Part shown: positions 35,681 to 45,476 of the stretch, one piece after another
Numbering within the stretch: the stretch's first letter is position 1
Layout: each line of letters opens with the position of its first letter
Source: an uncultured Alistipes sp.
GTDB taxonomy: Bacteria; Bacteroidota; Bacteroidia; Bacteroidales; Rikenellaceae
Reading direction: 5' to 3'
Length of the DNA stretch: 64,000 bases
NCBI GenBank assembly: GCA_904502005.1
Contig: CAJGDC010000002.1
Location: 7,091-71,090 of the forward strand
Position numbers and translations under genes: made by a program
Notes under the pieces: model-generated
The model's input: the letters and a program-made list of their open reading frames with translations, nothing else
Database searches by the model: none
What the model was told of the DNA's origin: nothing

Positions 35681-38584
35681 ATGAAACATTTAAGGTTAAT
35701 ATTGATGGCAGTAGCTGTTTTTGCACTGTCATCCTGCTCGGAGTATAGTTACGAGAAGGTCTCTGGCGATCCCCTTGCCACACGTATCTATACACTCGAC
35801 AATGGACTGAAAGTTTATCTATCTGTCAACAAAGAGCAGCCTCGTATTCAGACTATTATCTCGGTGCGCGTGGGTGCGAAGAACGACCCTGCAGAGACAA
35901 CAGGTCTTGCTCACTACTTTGAGCATCTGATGTTCAAGGGTACTGATAAGTTTGGCACTAGCGACTACCAGTCAGAGAAGCCTCTGCTTGATCAGATAGA
36001 GGCACTGTTTGAGCAGTATCGCGTAACTACCGATGAGCGTCAGCGCAAAGCTCTCTACGCTCAGATTGACGAGCTATCACAGCAGGCTTCAAAGTTCTCT
36101 ATTCCAAACGAGTACGACAAACTTATCCAGAGCATTGGTGGCGATGGCTGCAATGCGTGGACTTCGTATGACGAGACAAGCTATATGTCTGAGATTCCGT
36201 CAAATCAGGTTGAGAATTGGGCAAAGATTGAGTCAGAGCGCTTCAAGAATGCCGTTATTCGTGGCTTCCACACAGAGCTTGAGACTGTGTATGAGGAGTA
36301 CAATATGAGCCTTACTCGCGATAATAACAAGGTTATTGATAAGTTCCTCGGACTGATGATGCCAAACCACCCATACGGACAGCACTCTGTACTTGGCAAG
36401 CAAGAACATCTTAAGAATCCTTCAATTACAAATATCAAGAACTACTATAACACCTACTACGTGCCAAACAATATGGCGGTATGTCTCTCTGGTGATTTCA
36501 ATCCGGATGAGGTTATCAAGATTGTAGATGCATACTTTGGCGATATGGTTCCAAATCATAATCTTCCAGAGGGTATTGAGGGCTCTATTACCCCAGTCAC
36601 AGAGCCTCGTCAGGCTGAGGTTTGGGGACTTGAGAGTGAGACACTCTTTGCAGGTTGGCTCACTGGCGCAGCAAATAGTGATGATGCGCTGATGCTCGAC
36701 ATTGTATCATCTGTACTCAGCAACGGCAACTGTGGTCTAATTGACATTAACCTAACCCAAACTCAGAAGGTGCTCTATGGCTCTGCATCAGCAGATCAGC
36801 TATCAGATGCTGGCTTTATGATGCTCTTTGGTATGCCAAAGCAGGGTCAGCCCCTTGAGCAGGTTGAGACTTTACTTCTTGAGCAGGTAGATGCACTACG
36901 TAGCGGTGAGTTTGATGAGAGTATTTTGAATGCTATTATCGCAAATTACAAGCGCGACTTGATGGTATCATACGAGGATAACTTCAACCGTTGCTATGCT
37001 ATGGCACTATCGTTTATCAACCAGGATAACTGGGCAGATGTTGTCTCAAAGCTTGATCGTGCGTCAAAGATTACTAAGGAGGATGTAGTTGCTTGGGCAA
37101 ACACAAAGCTCACTAAAGAGAGCATGGTTACCGTCTATAAGCGTCAGGGCGAGGACAAAAACCAGAAGAAGATTGACAAGCCACAGATTACCCCTATCGC
37201 GACAAACAGAGATAGCCAGTCGGAGTTCCTAAAGGCTATTGCAAACTCTGAGGTTGAGCCTATAGCTCCTCAATTTACCGATTTTGAGCGCGACATGGAC
37301 ATCTTCACCCTTGACAATGGCATTGAGGTGCTCTATAAGCAGAATGAGCTTAACGAGCGCTTTGAGCTTGTATACCTCTACGACTTTGGTCTTGAGACAG
37401 ACCCTGCGCTATCAGTAGCACGCGACTATCTTGCAATGCTCGGCACAGAGAACAAGAGCCTAGCACAGATTATGAGCGAGCAGTATGAGCTTGCATGTGA
37501 CGTTTCATTCTCTCCTTCATCTACAAACTTCTACGTAACCATTTCAGGTATTACAGAGAATATGCCGTCAGCTATAGCTCTTGCTGAGGATTATATGGCA
37601 AATGTAAAGGGTGACGAGGATGTACTCTCTGAGGTTAAGAGTGATATTCTCAAGGAGCGCGCAAACAACAAGACCAATCAGCGCGCAAATTACAATGCTC
37701 TGCAGCGTTATGTTATCTACGGCAGCGATTACGTTGCTCGCACAACCCTTACAAATGAGCAACTTATGGCCCTTGAGTCAGAGGCTCTACTCGACAAGAT
37801 TCGTGGTCTGAAGAACTATCAGCACCGTATCCTTTACTATGGTCCTATGAGTAAGCGCGAGCTTAAAAAGCAGCTCAATGCCTCTCACTCTGTTGCTGAG
37901 AACCTAATACCGGTAGAGTATAAGAGCACTCCGACTGTTGAGGTTACGGAGCCTAAGGTAGTATTTGCACAGTACGATGCAAAACAGATATACTATATGC
38001 AGTATACCTGCGGTGGAGATATGTTCGATGTTACTCTTGATCCGTCTGTACGTCTTTATAACGAGTACTTCAGCGGCGGTATGAATGCAATCGTCTTCCA
38101 GGAGATGCGCGAGGCTCGCGGTCTTGCATACTCCTCATACGCATACCTCGGTCAAGGTAAAACATGTAACGAGCCTTACTACTTCTACGCCTTTATTGCT
38201 ACCCAGAACGACAAGATGCAGCAGGCCGTAGAGGCATTTGATGAGATTATTGAGAATATGCCACAGTCAGAAGCTGCCTTTGAACTGACAAAGCAGGGCC
38301 TACTGACCGGCATGGCAACTGGCAGAACTACAAAGATGGATGTGCTGTGGAAGTATATCGGCGATATGCAGTTCGGCATTACCGACCTCAACCGCACAGA
38401 GGCTGTCTATAACGGCATCAAGACAATGACACTTGCCGATGTCGCTAAGTTCCAACAGAGCCATATCAAGGATAATGAGTATATATATTGCATCCTCGGC
38501 GACAAGAACGATGTTGATATGAAGTACCTCAAAACCCTCGGCAATATCGAATTTGTATCCCAGGAGCAGATTTTCGGTTACTAA
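35681..38584 (+). CDS. M16 family (insulinase-like) zinc peptidase lipoprotein
   Basis: 967 residues with two M16 halves. The lipoprotein signal ends ALSSC (Cys19). The inverted zinc motif HYFEH is at 78-82, with the downstream Glu in ELETVYEEYNMSL. The second half (about 530-960) lacks the metal site, as usual for the inactive partner domain; the RGLAYSSYAYLG block is conserved. It probably degrades peptides at the envelope. It closes the panC-panD-DUF456 series 10 bases after DUF456, before a strong terminator. Confidence 0.92.
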   Translation: MKHLRLILMAVAVFALSSCSEYSYEKVSGDPLATRIYTLDNGLKVYLSVNKEQPRIQTIISVRVGAKNDPAETTGLAHYFEHLMFKGTDKFGTSDYQSEKPLLDQIEALFEQYRVTTDERQRKALYAQIDELSQQASKFSIPNEYDKLIQSIGGDGCNAWTSYDETSYMSEIPSNQVENWAKIESERFKNAVIRGFHTELETVYEEYNMSLTRDNNKVIDKFLGLMMPNHPYGQHSVLGKQEHLKNPSITNIKNYYNTYYVPNNMAVCLSGDFNPDEVIKIVDAYFGDMVPNHNLPEGIEGSITPVTEPRQAEVWGLESETLFAGWLTGAANSDDALMLDIVSSVLSNGNCGLIDINLTQTQKVLYGSASADQLSDAGFMMLFGMPKQGQPLEQVETLLLEQVDALRSGEFDESILNAIIANYKRDLMVSYEDNFNRCYAMALSFINQDNWADVVSKLDRASKITKEDVVAWANTKLTKESMVTVYKRQGEDKNQKKIDKPQITPIATNRDSQSEFLKAIANSEVEPIAPQFTDFERDMDIFTLDNGIEVLYKQNELNERFELVYLYDFGLETDPALSVARDYLAMLGTENKSLAQIMSEQYELACDVSFSPSSTNFYVTISGITENMPSAIALAEDYMANVKGDEDVLSEVKSDILKERANNKTNQRANYNALQRYVIYGSDYVARTTLTNEQLMALESEALLDKIRGLKNYQHRILYYGPMSKRELKKQLNASHSVAENLIPVEYKSTPTVEVTEPKVVFAQYDAKQIYYMQYTCGGDMFDVTLDPSVRLYNEYFSGGMNAIVFQEMREARGLAYSSYAYLGQGKTCNEPYYFYAFIATQNDKMQQAVEAFDEIIENMPQSEAAFELTKQGLLTGMATGRTTKMDVLWKYIGDMQFGITDLNRTEAVYNGIKTMTLADVAKFQQSHIKDNEYIYCILGDKNDVDMKYLKTLGNIEFVSQEQIFGY

Positions 38585-38599
38585 ACCTTTAGACTCTAT

Positions 38600-38638
38600 T
38601 AAACACCCACTACATCACCGTAGTGGGTGTTTTTTTAT
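38600..38638. terminator. Terminator after the M16 peptidase gene (bidirectional)
   Basis: AACACCCACTAC pairs with GTAGTGGGTGTT around ATCACC, followed by TTTTTT; the A residues before it allow use from the other side. Confidence 0.92.
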
Positions 38639-38653
38639 CATTCCAAGCACAAA

Positions 38654-39292
38654 TTAATCGTTCTCTACCTGCTGGTCGCTGATGTATTTGTCGGCAAAGA
38701 TTTGTCGGGCAGTTGGGTCGTCAATAGTACCTATGTAGCGGATTGTATAGCCGTTGAGTTGTTCGGTAGAGGGCTGAAGACCATCCATAATAAACTCCCC
38801 ATAGCGGTAGTATTTCAGGCGCAGCGTAGTCTGAGCGTAGGGGCTACCAAGTGCCTGATAGTCGGTATTTGTTAGTTTAATGGTCAGAGCTTTGCTATCA
38901 AAGCTCCAGAGTAGTGTCGTATAGAGGAAGGGATACGGCATGGTATCATTATACGGTGCTGGAGCGTAGAGGTAGCATTGGCGGCAGGTACCATCGGCAT
39001 AGAATATAAGGTCAAGGAACTGGCTCCCCTTACCGAAAGCGGTATTGATAAAGTCATCATAAGATGTATTCCACACATCTCCATTGCGATAGGTAATCCA
39101 ATTATCCAAATCCCACAGTCCCTGCTCAATGTCGTCAATAAATTGCAAGAAATCGCGTTCAGTAGCAGGAAACTGGCTTACAAGTCGTTCAACACGACGA
39201 ATTTGCTGGCTAGGGGTCCAGTCATCATTGTCAGAGCAGCCCGAACAGATTATCAGGCCGCATAGTGCTGTAAAAGTAAAAAGTCGTCTCAT
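38654..39292 (-). CDS. Lipoprotein of unknown function
   Basis: 212 residues with a lipoprotein signal (MRRLFTFTALCGLIICSGC, Cys19) and an acidic linker SDNDDW. The rest is a predicted beta-rich domain, with FYADGTCRQCYLY, LLWSFDSKALTIKLTN and GEFIMDGLQ resembling small lipocalin-like Bacteroidales lipoproteins. Two Cys residues close together (CRQC) could form a disulfide. No family recognised with confidence. Confidence 0.7.
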   Translation of the reverse strand: MRRLFTFTALCGLIICSGCSDNDDWTPSQQIRRVERLVSQFPATERDFLQFIDDIEQGLWDLDNWITYRNGDVWNTSYDDFINTAFGKGSQFLDLIFYADGTCRQCYLYAPAPYNDTMPYPFLYTTLLWSFDSKALTIKLTNTDYQALGSPYAQTTLRLKYYRYGEFIMDGLQPSTEQLNGYTIRYIGTIDDPTARQIFADKYISDQQVEND

Positions 39293-39345
39293 AACTATTT
39301 GATTTTGTTACGAAACGACTTGTACAAATTTGCGACCAAACTGCC

Positions 39346-40098
39346 CTACATATAGAGATTTGTCAGCTTAATGGAGTACGATAGACTCTCGCCTGTATCA
39401 AGGTTAAAGGTGATGGTGACTTTGTGCATAGGCAGGTTCTCTGGAACTGTAGAGGTAAAGAATGCCATATCTGTACCGCCGTAAATATTATAATCGGTCT
39501 CCATCATCAGCTTTGTGTGCTCTCTATTAAGTTCGCTAACCACCTCACGATAGACCTTGACTGGAGCTGTAGTAAATCCACTTGCCACATAGTCGGCCAA
39601 AGATGCATACTCGACAGTAAAGAGTGGAGCGAGATTTGTACCTGCTGCATATCCATCAGCCCAATACTTGTCGCTAGTAATCTCAATACTCACAATATGC
39701 TCGCAGTATGCATAGTACTTACAATTGCCACTCTCAAGCATCCATTCACCTCCACCCTTTTTAGTGTAATAACGATAGAGTGATGCATTAGGATTAAAAT
39801 CACCAAATTTCTCTTGATAACGCTCGTAGTCCATAGCATCCTGACTATATGGCGCATTGACAAGGTCGTATACAGAGCCAGCATACTCACCCACCAGGCT
39901 GAGCATAATTTTCAACTCTTCATCACTACAGTCTGCGGCAATAACAGGGTGAGGCAAGAGTTTGCCCTCAACTACTCGAATATACTTAAAGTATGCATTA
40001 ACACTGCTCTTTGCCTGAAAGGTCCTATCTGTCTGCTCCAATCCGCCAGAGCAAGCAACGGCCATAGCCGCCAAAATCAAAATCCAAATCTTTCTCAT
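39346..40098 (-). CDS. Lipoprotein of unknown function, divergent from dnaG
   Basis: 250 residues from ATG 40098, chosen because an upstream ATG would precede the promoter. The signal is MRKIWILILAAMAVAC (Cys16). The mature part has no recognisable domain; segments such as GNCKYYAYCEHIVSIEITSD and HKVTITFNLDTGESLSYSIK look beta-rich. Its promoter overlaps the dnaG promoter back to back. Confidence 0.7.
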   Translation of the reverse strand: MRKIWILILAAMAVACSGGLEQTDRTFQAKSSVNAYFKYIRVVEGKLLPHPVIAADCSDEELKIMLSLVGEYAGSVYDLVNAPYSQDAMDYERYQEKFGDFNPNASLYRYYTKKGGGEWMLESGNCKYYAYCEHIVSIEITSDKYWADGYAAGTNLAPLFTVEYASLADYVASGFTTAPVKVYREVVSELNREHTKLMMETDYNIYGGTDMAFFTSTVPENLPMHKVTITFNLDTGESLSYSIKLTNLYM

Positions 40099-40116
40099 AA
40101 TAACTCTATTTCGCAA

Positions 40117-40148
40117 CAAAGGTACACTGAATTTGCGACTTTCGCAAA
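40117..40148 (-). promoter_or_regulatory. Promoter of the lipoprotein gene, interlocked with the dnaG promoter
   Basis: On the minus strand TTTG (40148-40145), 20 bases, TACCTTTG (40124-40117). Confidence 0.85.
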
Positions 40149-40163
40149 TAATCACTACCTTTG
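40132..40163 (+). promoter_or_regulatory. Promoter of dnaG-uvrB
   Basis: TTTG (40132-40135), 20 bases, TACCTTTG (40156-40163), six bases before the ATG. It overlaps the divergent lipoprotein promoter by 17 bases. Confidence 0.87.
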
Positions 40164-40169
40164 TAAGCT

Positions 40170-42188
40170 ATGATTGAAAGAGATGTCATTGATAGAATAA
40201 TGTCTGCTGCCAACATTGTTGAGGTGGTAAGCGACTATGTGACACTCAAAAAGAAGGGTGCCAACTACCAGGCGTGTTGTCCATTTCACAATGAGAAGAC
40301 GCCTTCGTTTGTTGTATCCCCATCTAAGGGGCTCTTCAAGTGTTTTGGTTGTGGCAAGGCGGGCAATGCAGTAACCTTTGTCATGGAGCACGAGGGCATT
40401 AGCTATCCTGAAGCTCTGAAGGCTGTCGCTAAACGTTACGGCATAGAGGTCAAGGAGCGCGAGATGACCGAGGAGGATATTGCTCGCAACGACAACCGCG
40501 AGAGTATGTTTGCCCTTAATAGCTACATTGCAGACTACTTTATCTCCTACCTACATCGCGATACAGAGGAGGGCATACCTGTAGGCATGAGCTACTTTAG
40601 TTCTGCCCGAGGCTTTAGCGCTAAGACTATTGAGAAGTTTGGCCTCGGCATGTGTCCCAGCGGTGGCGACAGAATGACGCGCGATGCCCTTAAGGCGGGC
40701 TATAAGGAGGAGTTTCTGCTAGCCACAGGTCTGACACTCAAGCGTGAGAGTGATGGCAGGCTTTATGACCGCTTCCGCGAGCGTGTAATGTTTCCTATAC
40801 ACAACATTTCGGGTCGCATTGTGGGCTTTGGTGGTCGTACGATGCGCACTGATAAAAGTGTAGCCAAATATCAGAACTCTCCTGAGAGCGAGATTTACAA
40901 CAAGTCGCGTGAATTATACGGACTCTTCTTTGCTAAGAAGGCTATTCAGCAGTTAGAGTATGCCATTATGGTTGAGGGTTATACCGATGTTATCTCCATG
41001 CACCAGTCGGGTGTGGAGAATGTTGTCGCCTCATCTGGCACCTCGCTTACTGTTGACCAAATACGTCTTATTCGCCGTTTTACCAACAATCTGACCATTA
41101 TCTACGACTCTGATGCGGCAGGAATCAAGGCTTCACTTCGTGGTATTGACCTTGTGCTGCGTGAGGGCATGAATGTGCGCGTTGTACTGCTACCTGAGGG
41201 TGATGACCCAGACTCATTTGCCCGTAGCCACTCTGCCTCTGAAGTGCAGGAGTATATTGCTGCTAATGCAGAAAACTTTATCACCTTCAAGACGAAATTA
41301 CTCCTCTCTGAGACGGGCAACGACCCTATTAAGCGTAGCGAGGTTACACGTAACATTATCGTCTCAATAGCGCAGATACCCGACCCTATACAGCGCTCGA
41401 TGTTCATCAAAGAGTGCTCGCAGATTATGGAGGCAGATGAGAATATGCTCATTAGCGAGGTTGCCCGTCACCGTATGCACTCTTTAGGTGATAATGAGGC
41501 GGAGGCATTCATTATGCGCCAGCAACAGCAACAACGACAGCAATCAGGACATAGCGGATACAGCAATTACGGCAAACGAGACAATAGACCTACCACCAAC
41601 AGCGAGGAGGAGACACAGCGTTTCGGTGAGATTCCACTTAGCGCCTCAGCTGCGACACTGGAGCGCGAGATTATATACTATCTGCTCAAATATGGTCAGT
41701 GTAACTATGAGGTTCTTGAGAGTGGAAGCGTTGTCGAGCTAAATACCGCACAAGTGATTATTGAAGAGCTTGATAATGTGGCTATTGACTTCACCAATGA
41801 CACATACAACAAGATTCTCTCTATTTTCCGCGAAGCACTTGCGCAGTCGCGCTATCCTAGCCAGACGGAGATTGTAAACCATGCAGACCCTGATGTATGC
41901 AGCACAGCGGTAGATATTTTAACACTTGATGACAACTATGCCGAGAGCGCAATATGGACACAGAGAGATGTTCGTTCCCTCTCCGAATCAACAATGCTCG
42001 CCGATGGCATTCCAAAGTTGCTCTGGCTCTATAAATCTCGCACTATTCTTGCTCGCATAGCAGAGCTTAATGCTAAGCTAACAAATGACCTAACTGAGGA
42101 GCAGATGGAAGAGATTCTTTTGGAACTAAGTCATCTAAACAAGCTCAAGGTACAGATAGCCAACCATTTAGGCAGACCTATTATATAA
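40170..42188 (+). CDS. dnaG: DNA primase
   Basis: Synthesises RNA primers at the replication fork. The CHC2-type zinc finger is formed by CPFH (37-40) and CFGC (58-61). The TOPRIM domain includes MVEGYTDVISMHQSG and IYDSDAAGIKA. A Gln-rich linker (QQQQQRQQ) precedes the C-terminal helicase-binding part. 672 residues, normal for Bacteroidetes. uvrB follows four bases after its stop. Confidence 0.97.
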   Translation: MIERDVIDRIMSAANIVEVVSDYVTLKKKGANYQACCPFHNEKTPSFVVSPSKGLFKCFGCGKAGNAVTFVMEHEGISYPEALKAVAKRYGIEVKEREMTEEDIARNDNRESMFALNSYIADYFISYLHRDTEEGIPVGMSYFSSARGFSAKTIEKFGLGMCPSGGDRMTRDALKAGYKEEFLLATGLTLKRESDGRLYDRFRERVMFPIHNISGRIVGFGGRTMRTDKSVAKYQNSPESEIYNKSRELYGLFFAKKAIQQLEYAIMVEGYTDVISMHQSGVENVVASSGTSLTVDQIRLIRRFTNNLTIIYDSDAAGIKASLRGIDLVLREGMNVRVVLLPEGDDPDSFARSHSASEVQEYIAANAENFITFKTKLLLSETGNDPIKRSEVTRNIIVSIAQIPDPIQRSMFIKECSQIMEADENMLISEVARHRMHSLGDNEAEAFIMRQQQQQRQQSGHSGYSNYGKRDNRPTTNSEEETQRFGEIPLSASAATLEREIIYYLLKYGQCNYEVLESGSVVELNTAQVIIEELDNVAIDFTNDTYNKILSIFREALAQSRYPSQTEIVNHADPDVCSTAVDILTLDDNYAESAIWTQRDVRSLSESTMLADGIPKLLWLYKSRTILARIAELNAKLTNDLTEEQMEEILLELSHLNKLKVQIANHLGRPII

Positions 42189-42192
42189 GATA

Positions 42193-44175
42193 ATGGAGTT
42201 TAAGCTCACCTCGGATTATAGTCCTACGGGCGACCAGCCACAGGCAATTTCCCAGATTCTACAGAGTTTTGAGTCTGGGATTGATTGCTGTACGCTGCAA
42301 GGTGTCACAGGCTCGGGTAAGACCTTTACAATGGCAAATGTCATTGCAGGGCTTAACCGCCCCACACTCGTACTGAGCCACAACAAAACCCTGGCGGCAC
42401 AGCTATATGGTGAGTTTCGTAACTTCTTTGCCGATAATGCCGTAGAGTATTTTGTCTCCTACTACGACTACTATCAGCCAGAGGCGTATCTCCCCGCTAC
42501 AGATACTTACATCGAGAAGGACCTATCTATTAACGACGAGATTGAGAAGATGCGTCTTTCAACCACTGCCACCCTACTCTCAGGACGTCGCGATGTTATT
42601 GTGGTAAGTAGTGTATCGTGCCTTTATGGTATCGGAAATCCTGCAGACTTTCATGCCAACACTCTACACCTCAAGGTTGGACAGATTATTAGCCACAAGC
42701 AGATTCTCTACCGCCTAGTAGACGCCCTATATACTCGCACCGAGCTAGAGCTAACGCCTGCCACATTCCGCGTAAAGGGTGAGAATATAGACATCATGTC
42801 TGCATTCGGTCAGAAGTGCTACCGTATTCTATTCTTTGACGATGAGATTGAGGCAATATATGCCATAGACCCCCTTTCGGGACATCGACTTGAGGCTCTT
42901 ACAGAGGTGAGCATCTTCCCTGCCAACCTCTTTGTAACGACAAAGGAGCGCATTGCTCAAGCGGTAAGTCAGATATACATTGACATGGGCAAGCAGGTCG
43001 CCTTTTTTGAGCATGAAGGGCGCCCGACAGAGGCAAAGCGCATACAGCAACGAGTTGAGTACGACCTTGAGATGATTAAAGAGCTTGGCTATTGCCCTGG
43101 CATTGAGAACTACTCTCGCTACTTTGACGGCAGAAGTGCCGGCACTCGCCCATTCTGTCTACTAGACTACTTTCCAGAGGATTTTCTGCTTATCGTAGAT
43201 GAGAGCCATGTGACAATACCTCAAGTGCGAGCTATGTTTGGCGGCGACAAGGCAAGAAAAGAGAATCTTGTTGAGTATGGCTTCCGACTCCCTGCAGCGC
43301 GTGACAATCGTCCGCTGCGCTTTGAGGAGTTTGAGTCGCTGACAGGCACAACGCTCTACGTGAGTGCCACACCTGCCGACTATGAGATTGTACGCTCTGA
43401 GGGTGCTATTGTTGAGCAGATAATCCGTCCAACAGCGCTTATAGATCCACCACTTGAAGTGCGTAGCTCTGAAAATCAAATTGACGACCTTATTGAGCAG
43501 ATTTCTCTACGCACAGAGCGCGACGAGAAGGTTATTGTTACAACACTTACAAAGCGTAGTGCCGAAGAGCTTGCTACCTACTTTGAGCGTATGGGTATCC
43601 GATGTAGATATATCCACTCGGACGTTGACACACTTGAGCGCGTACAGATTCTTGAAGATTTGCGAGCTGGAATGTTCGATGTGCTTATTGGCGTAAACCT
43701 GCTCCGCGAAGGTCTTGACCTGCCAGAGGTATCGCTCGTAGCAATTATTGATGCAGATATGGAGGGTATGCTTCGCAATGTTCGTGCTATTACACAGATC
43801 GCCGGTCGTGCAGCTCGCCATGAGAATGGATTGGTTATTATGTATGCAGGTAAGGTGACAAAGACCATGCGCGAGTCTATTGAGCAGAGTAACCGACGTC
43901 GCTACAAGCAGATTCGCTACAACATGGAGAACAATCTCATGCCTCGCCAAGCACATAAGAGCGGCAGCGCACAAAACCTTCTTGCACAGCAGGGTCAAAT
44001 TGACGTAGCAACTATTACCGACACCCCTAAGCCTCAAACTGCCGAGCAGATACGCGCAGAGATTACTCGTACTCAAGCCGATATGGAGCGAGCAGCCAAG
44101 AGTCTTGACTTCCTCGCCGCCGCACGATTCCGCGACCGCATTCAAGAGTTGGAGAAGTTGTTGCTAAGAAAGTAA
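42193..44175 (+). CDS. uvrB: Excinuclease ABC subunit B
   Basis: Damage-verifying helicase of nucleotide excision repair. Walker A GVTGSGKT at 37-44, the beta-hairpin YYDYYQPEAYLP near 92, DESH (Walker B), the VI-type helicase motif QIAGRAAR, and a C-terminal UVR domain (AARFRDRIQELEKLL) for UvrC. 660 residues is normal. It shares an operon with dnaG and ends six bases from the converging gtrA gene. Confidence 0.97.
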   Translation: MEFKLTSDYSPTGDQPQAISQILQSFESGIDCCTLQGVTGSGKTFTMANVIAGLNRPTLVLSHNKTLAAQLYGEFRNFFADNAVEYFVSYYDYYQPEAYLPATDTYIEKDLSINDEIEKMRLSTTATLLSGRRDVIVVSSVSCLYGIGNPADFHANTLHLKVGQIISHKQILYRLVDALYTRTELELTPATFRVKGENIDIMSAFGQKCYRILFFDDEIEAIYAIDPLSGHRLEALTEVSIFPANLFVTTKERIAQAVSQIYIDMGKQVAFFEHEGRPTEAKRIQQRVEYDLEMIKELGYCPGIENYSRYFDGRSAGTRPFCLLDYFPEDFLLIVDESHVTIPQVRAMFGGDKARKENLVEYGFRLPAARDNRPLRFEEFESLTGTTLYVSATPADYEIVRSEGAIVEQIIRPTALIDPPLEVRSSENQIDDLIEQISLRTERDEKVIVTTLTKRSAEELATYFERMGIRCRYIHSDVDTLERVQILEDLRAGMFDVLIGVNLLREGLDLPEVSLVAIIDADMEGMLRNVRAITQIAGRAARHENGLVIMYAGKVTKTMRESIEQSNRRRYKQIRYNMENNLMPRQAHKSGSAQNLLAQQGQIDVATITDTPKPQTAEQIRAEITRTQADMERAAKSLDFLAAARFRDRIQELEKLLLRK

Positions 44176-44181
44176 ATATTC

Positions 44182-44658
44182 CTACCCCTTAAAGACTACA
44201 TACCTACCCATAAGGTAGCTATAGACAGTTGTAATGAGCGTTGTGATAACCTTTGAAGGTGTTGCCCAGATATTAAAATGCTCAACAAGCAGTTTCATGG
44301 CTATGTAGTTGATAGCCAGTGAACCGACAACAGATAATAGGTATTTTACGGCTTGACTAACACCTGAAATATGCGTTGTGCGAAATGCCACATGGCGATT
44401 GAGCCAAAAGCCATTAAAAAATGTTATCGGAAAGACAATAGCCAGCGAGAGTATATGTGGTGAGATAACCACAAAGCCCAAATCAACAAACTGCTTGGCT
44501 ACGATAAAGTTATAGATTACAAAGTACCACACCGCATCAAGGGTTAAATTTAAGACACCACAAGCCCCGTAGCGGAAGATTTGCTTGGAGATAAATCTCT
44601 CAACCACGGGGATGTATAGGCAATCTATCGCCCTTGTTATCAGCGAAGCAATATTCAT
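44182..44658 (-). CDS. GtrA-family membrane protein
   Basis: 158 residues with four hydrophobic helices, RYGACGVLNLTLDAVWYFVI near the start and FNGFWLNRHVAF in the middle, the GtrA pattern. Family members are linked to flipping polyprenyl-phosphate sugars for surface-glycan decoration. It starts within the stop codon of the HU/SPOR gene (TAATG) and ends the operon. Confidence 0.87.
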   Translation of the reverse strand: MNIASLITRAIDCLYIPVVERFISKQIFRYGACGVLNLTLDAVWYFVIYNFIVAKQFVDLGFVVISPHILSLAIVFPITFFNGFWLNRHVAFRTTHISGVSQAVKYLLSVVGSLAINYIAMKLLVEHFNIWATPSKVITTLITTVYSYLMGRYVVFKG

Positions 44659-45473
44659 TATTTATTGGTAAAAATCCACATATCATCAAACAGACCATCC
44701 TTCTCCTGCAGCGACCACATATAGTGAAGGCACGCAGTACGGGTAGGTTTGTCACACACAGCAAGCAGATACATAGTATCCTCTCTATGGTGATAGATTG
44801 TGCAATTAAGCTCCGGATACTTACGCTCGAGCATCTTCTTATAGCTCATAGCATTCTGCTTCTGAGCGAATACTCCCCAAACGAGGTAGTTTCCACCCTC
44901 AACCATACGCTCAACGCCCTCTTCCTTAACTGGCTGCGGCTCAGGTTCTGGCTCTGGAGCAACCTCCACCACTGGCTCTGGAGCGACAACAACCGGCTCT
45001 GGCTTCTCACGACCTATAAAGAGGTAAAGCACTACAGCTGCCACAGCGATTAAAATAGCAACTAGGGCTATAACAAGACCCTTATTACTCTTTTTAGCCT
45101 TAGGTGCTACTGTTGCCGCTACAAGTGGATTGAGCTGCGAGAGTAGTATATCATCGGCAGTAAACTTGCGATTAGCAATTTTACCGACGCTCTCAATTAC
45201 AAGCGTCTCTTTGCCACCAACATGCAGGAGCCACTGATTATAAATCTCCTCCGCACGATTGTTATCAACATTGGCAGTAGATGCAATAAGCTCCACAATA
45301 TTCACACCACGACTCTCACCGGTAAAGGTTACAGTGCGCTTTGGCGGCACAAAACCACCCTTATCCTTAGTTGCAGAGCTGCGACGCACAACAAGTGAGC
45401 CAACATTTGGAAGAGTAACATCACTACCCTTGCAAAGGGTGTTAAAGATTAGTCTATTTACCTGTGTAATCAT
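44658..45473 (-). CDS. HU-CCDC81 and SPOR domain membrane protein
   Basis: 271 residues. An HU-like N-terminal pair (1-about 115; GSDVTLPNVGSLVVRR, then GKETLVIESVGKIANRKF) corresponds to the bacterial CCDC81-type HU domains. Next come one membrane helix (about 130-152), a Pro/Glu linker (PEPVVEVAPEPEPEPQP) and a C-terminal SPOR-like domain (NYLVWGVFAQKQNAMSYKKM). SPOR domains bind denuded peptidoglycan at division sites, so the protein may connect a cytoplasmic assembly to the septal wall. It follows lgt after three bases. Confidence 0.85.
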   Translation of the reverse strand: MITQVNRLIFNTLCKGSDVTLPNVGSLVVRRSSATKDKGGFVPPKRTVTFTGESRGVNIVELIASTANVDNNRAEEIYNQWLLHVGGKETLVIESVGKIANRKFTADDILLSQLNPLVAATVAPKAKKSNKGLVIALVAILIAVAAVVLYLFIGREKPEPVVVAPEPVVEVAPEPEPEPQPVKEEGVERMVEGGNYLVWGVFAQKQNAMSYKKMLERKYPELNCTIYHHREDTMYLLAVCDKPTRTACLHYMWSLQEKDGLFDDMWIFTNK

Positions 45474-45476
45474 AAC

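Noticed and set aside
38654..40098. Two adjacent lipoproteins as a paralogous pair or operon
   Set aside because: They share no visible similarity beyond lipoprotein signals, and a 53-bp gap separates them. Co-transcription is possible but not supported.
42193..44658. Overlapping terminator between uvrB and gtrA
   Set aside because: Only six bases separate the stops and no hairpin with a T-run is seen on either strand there.
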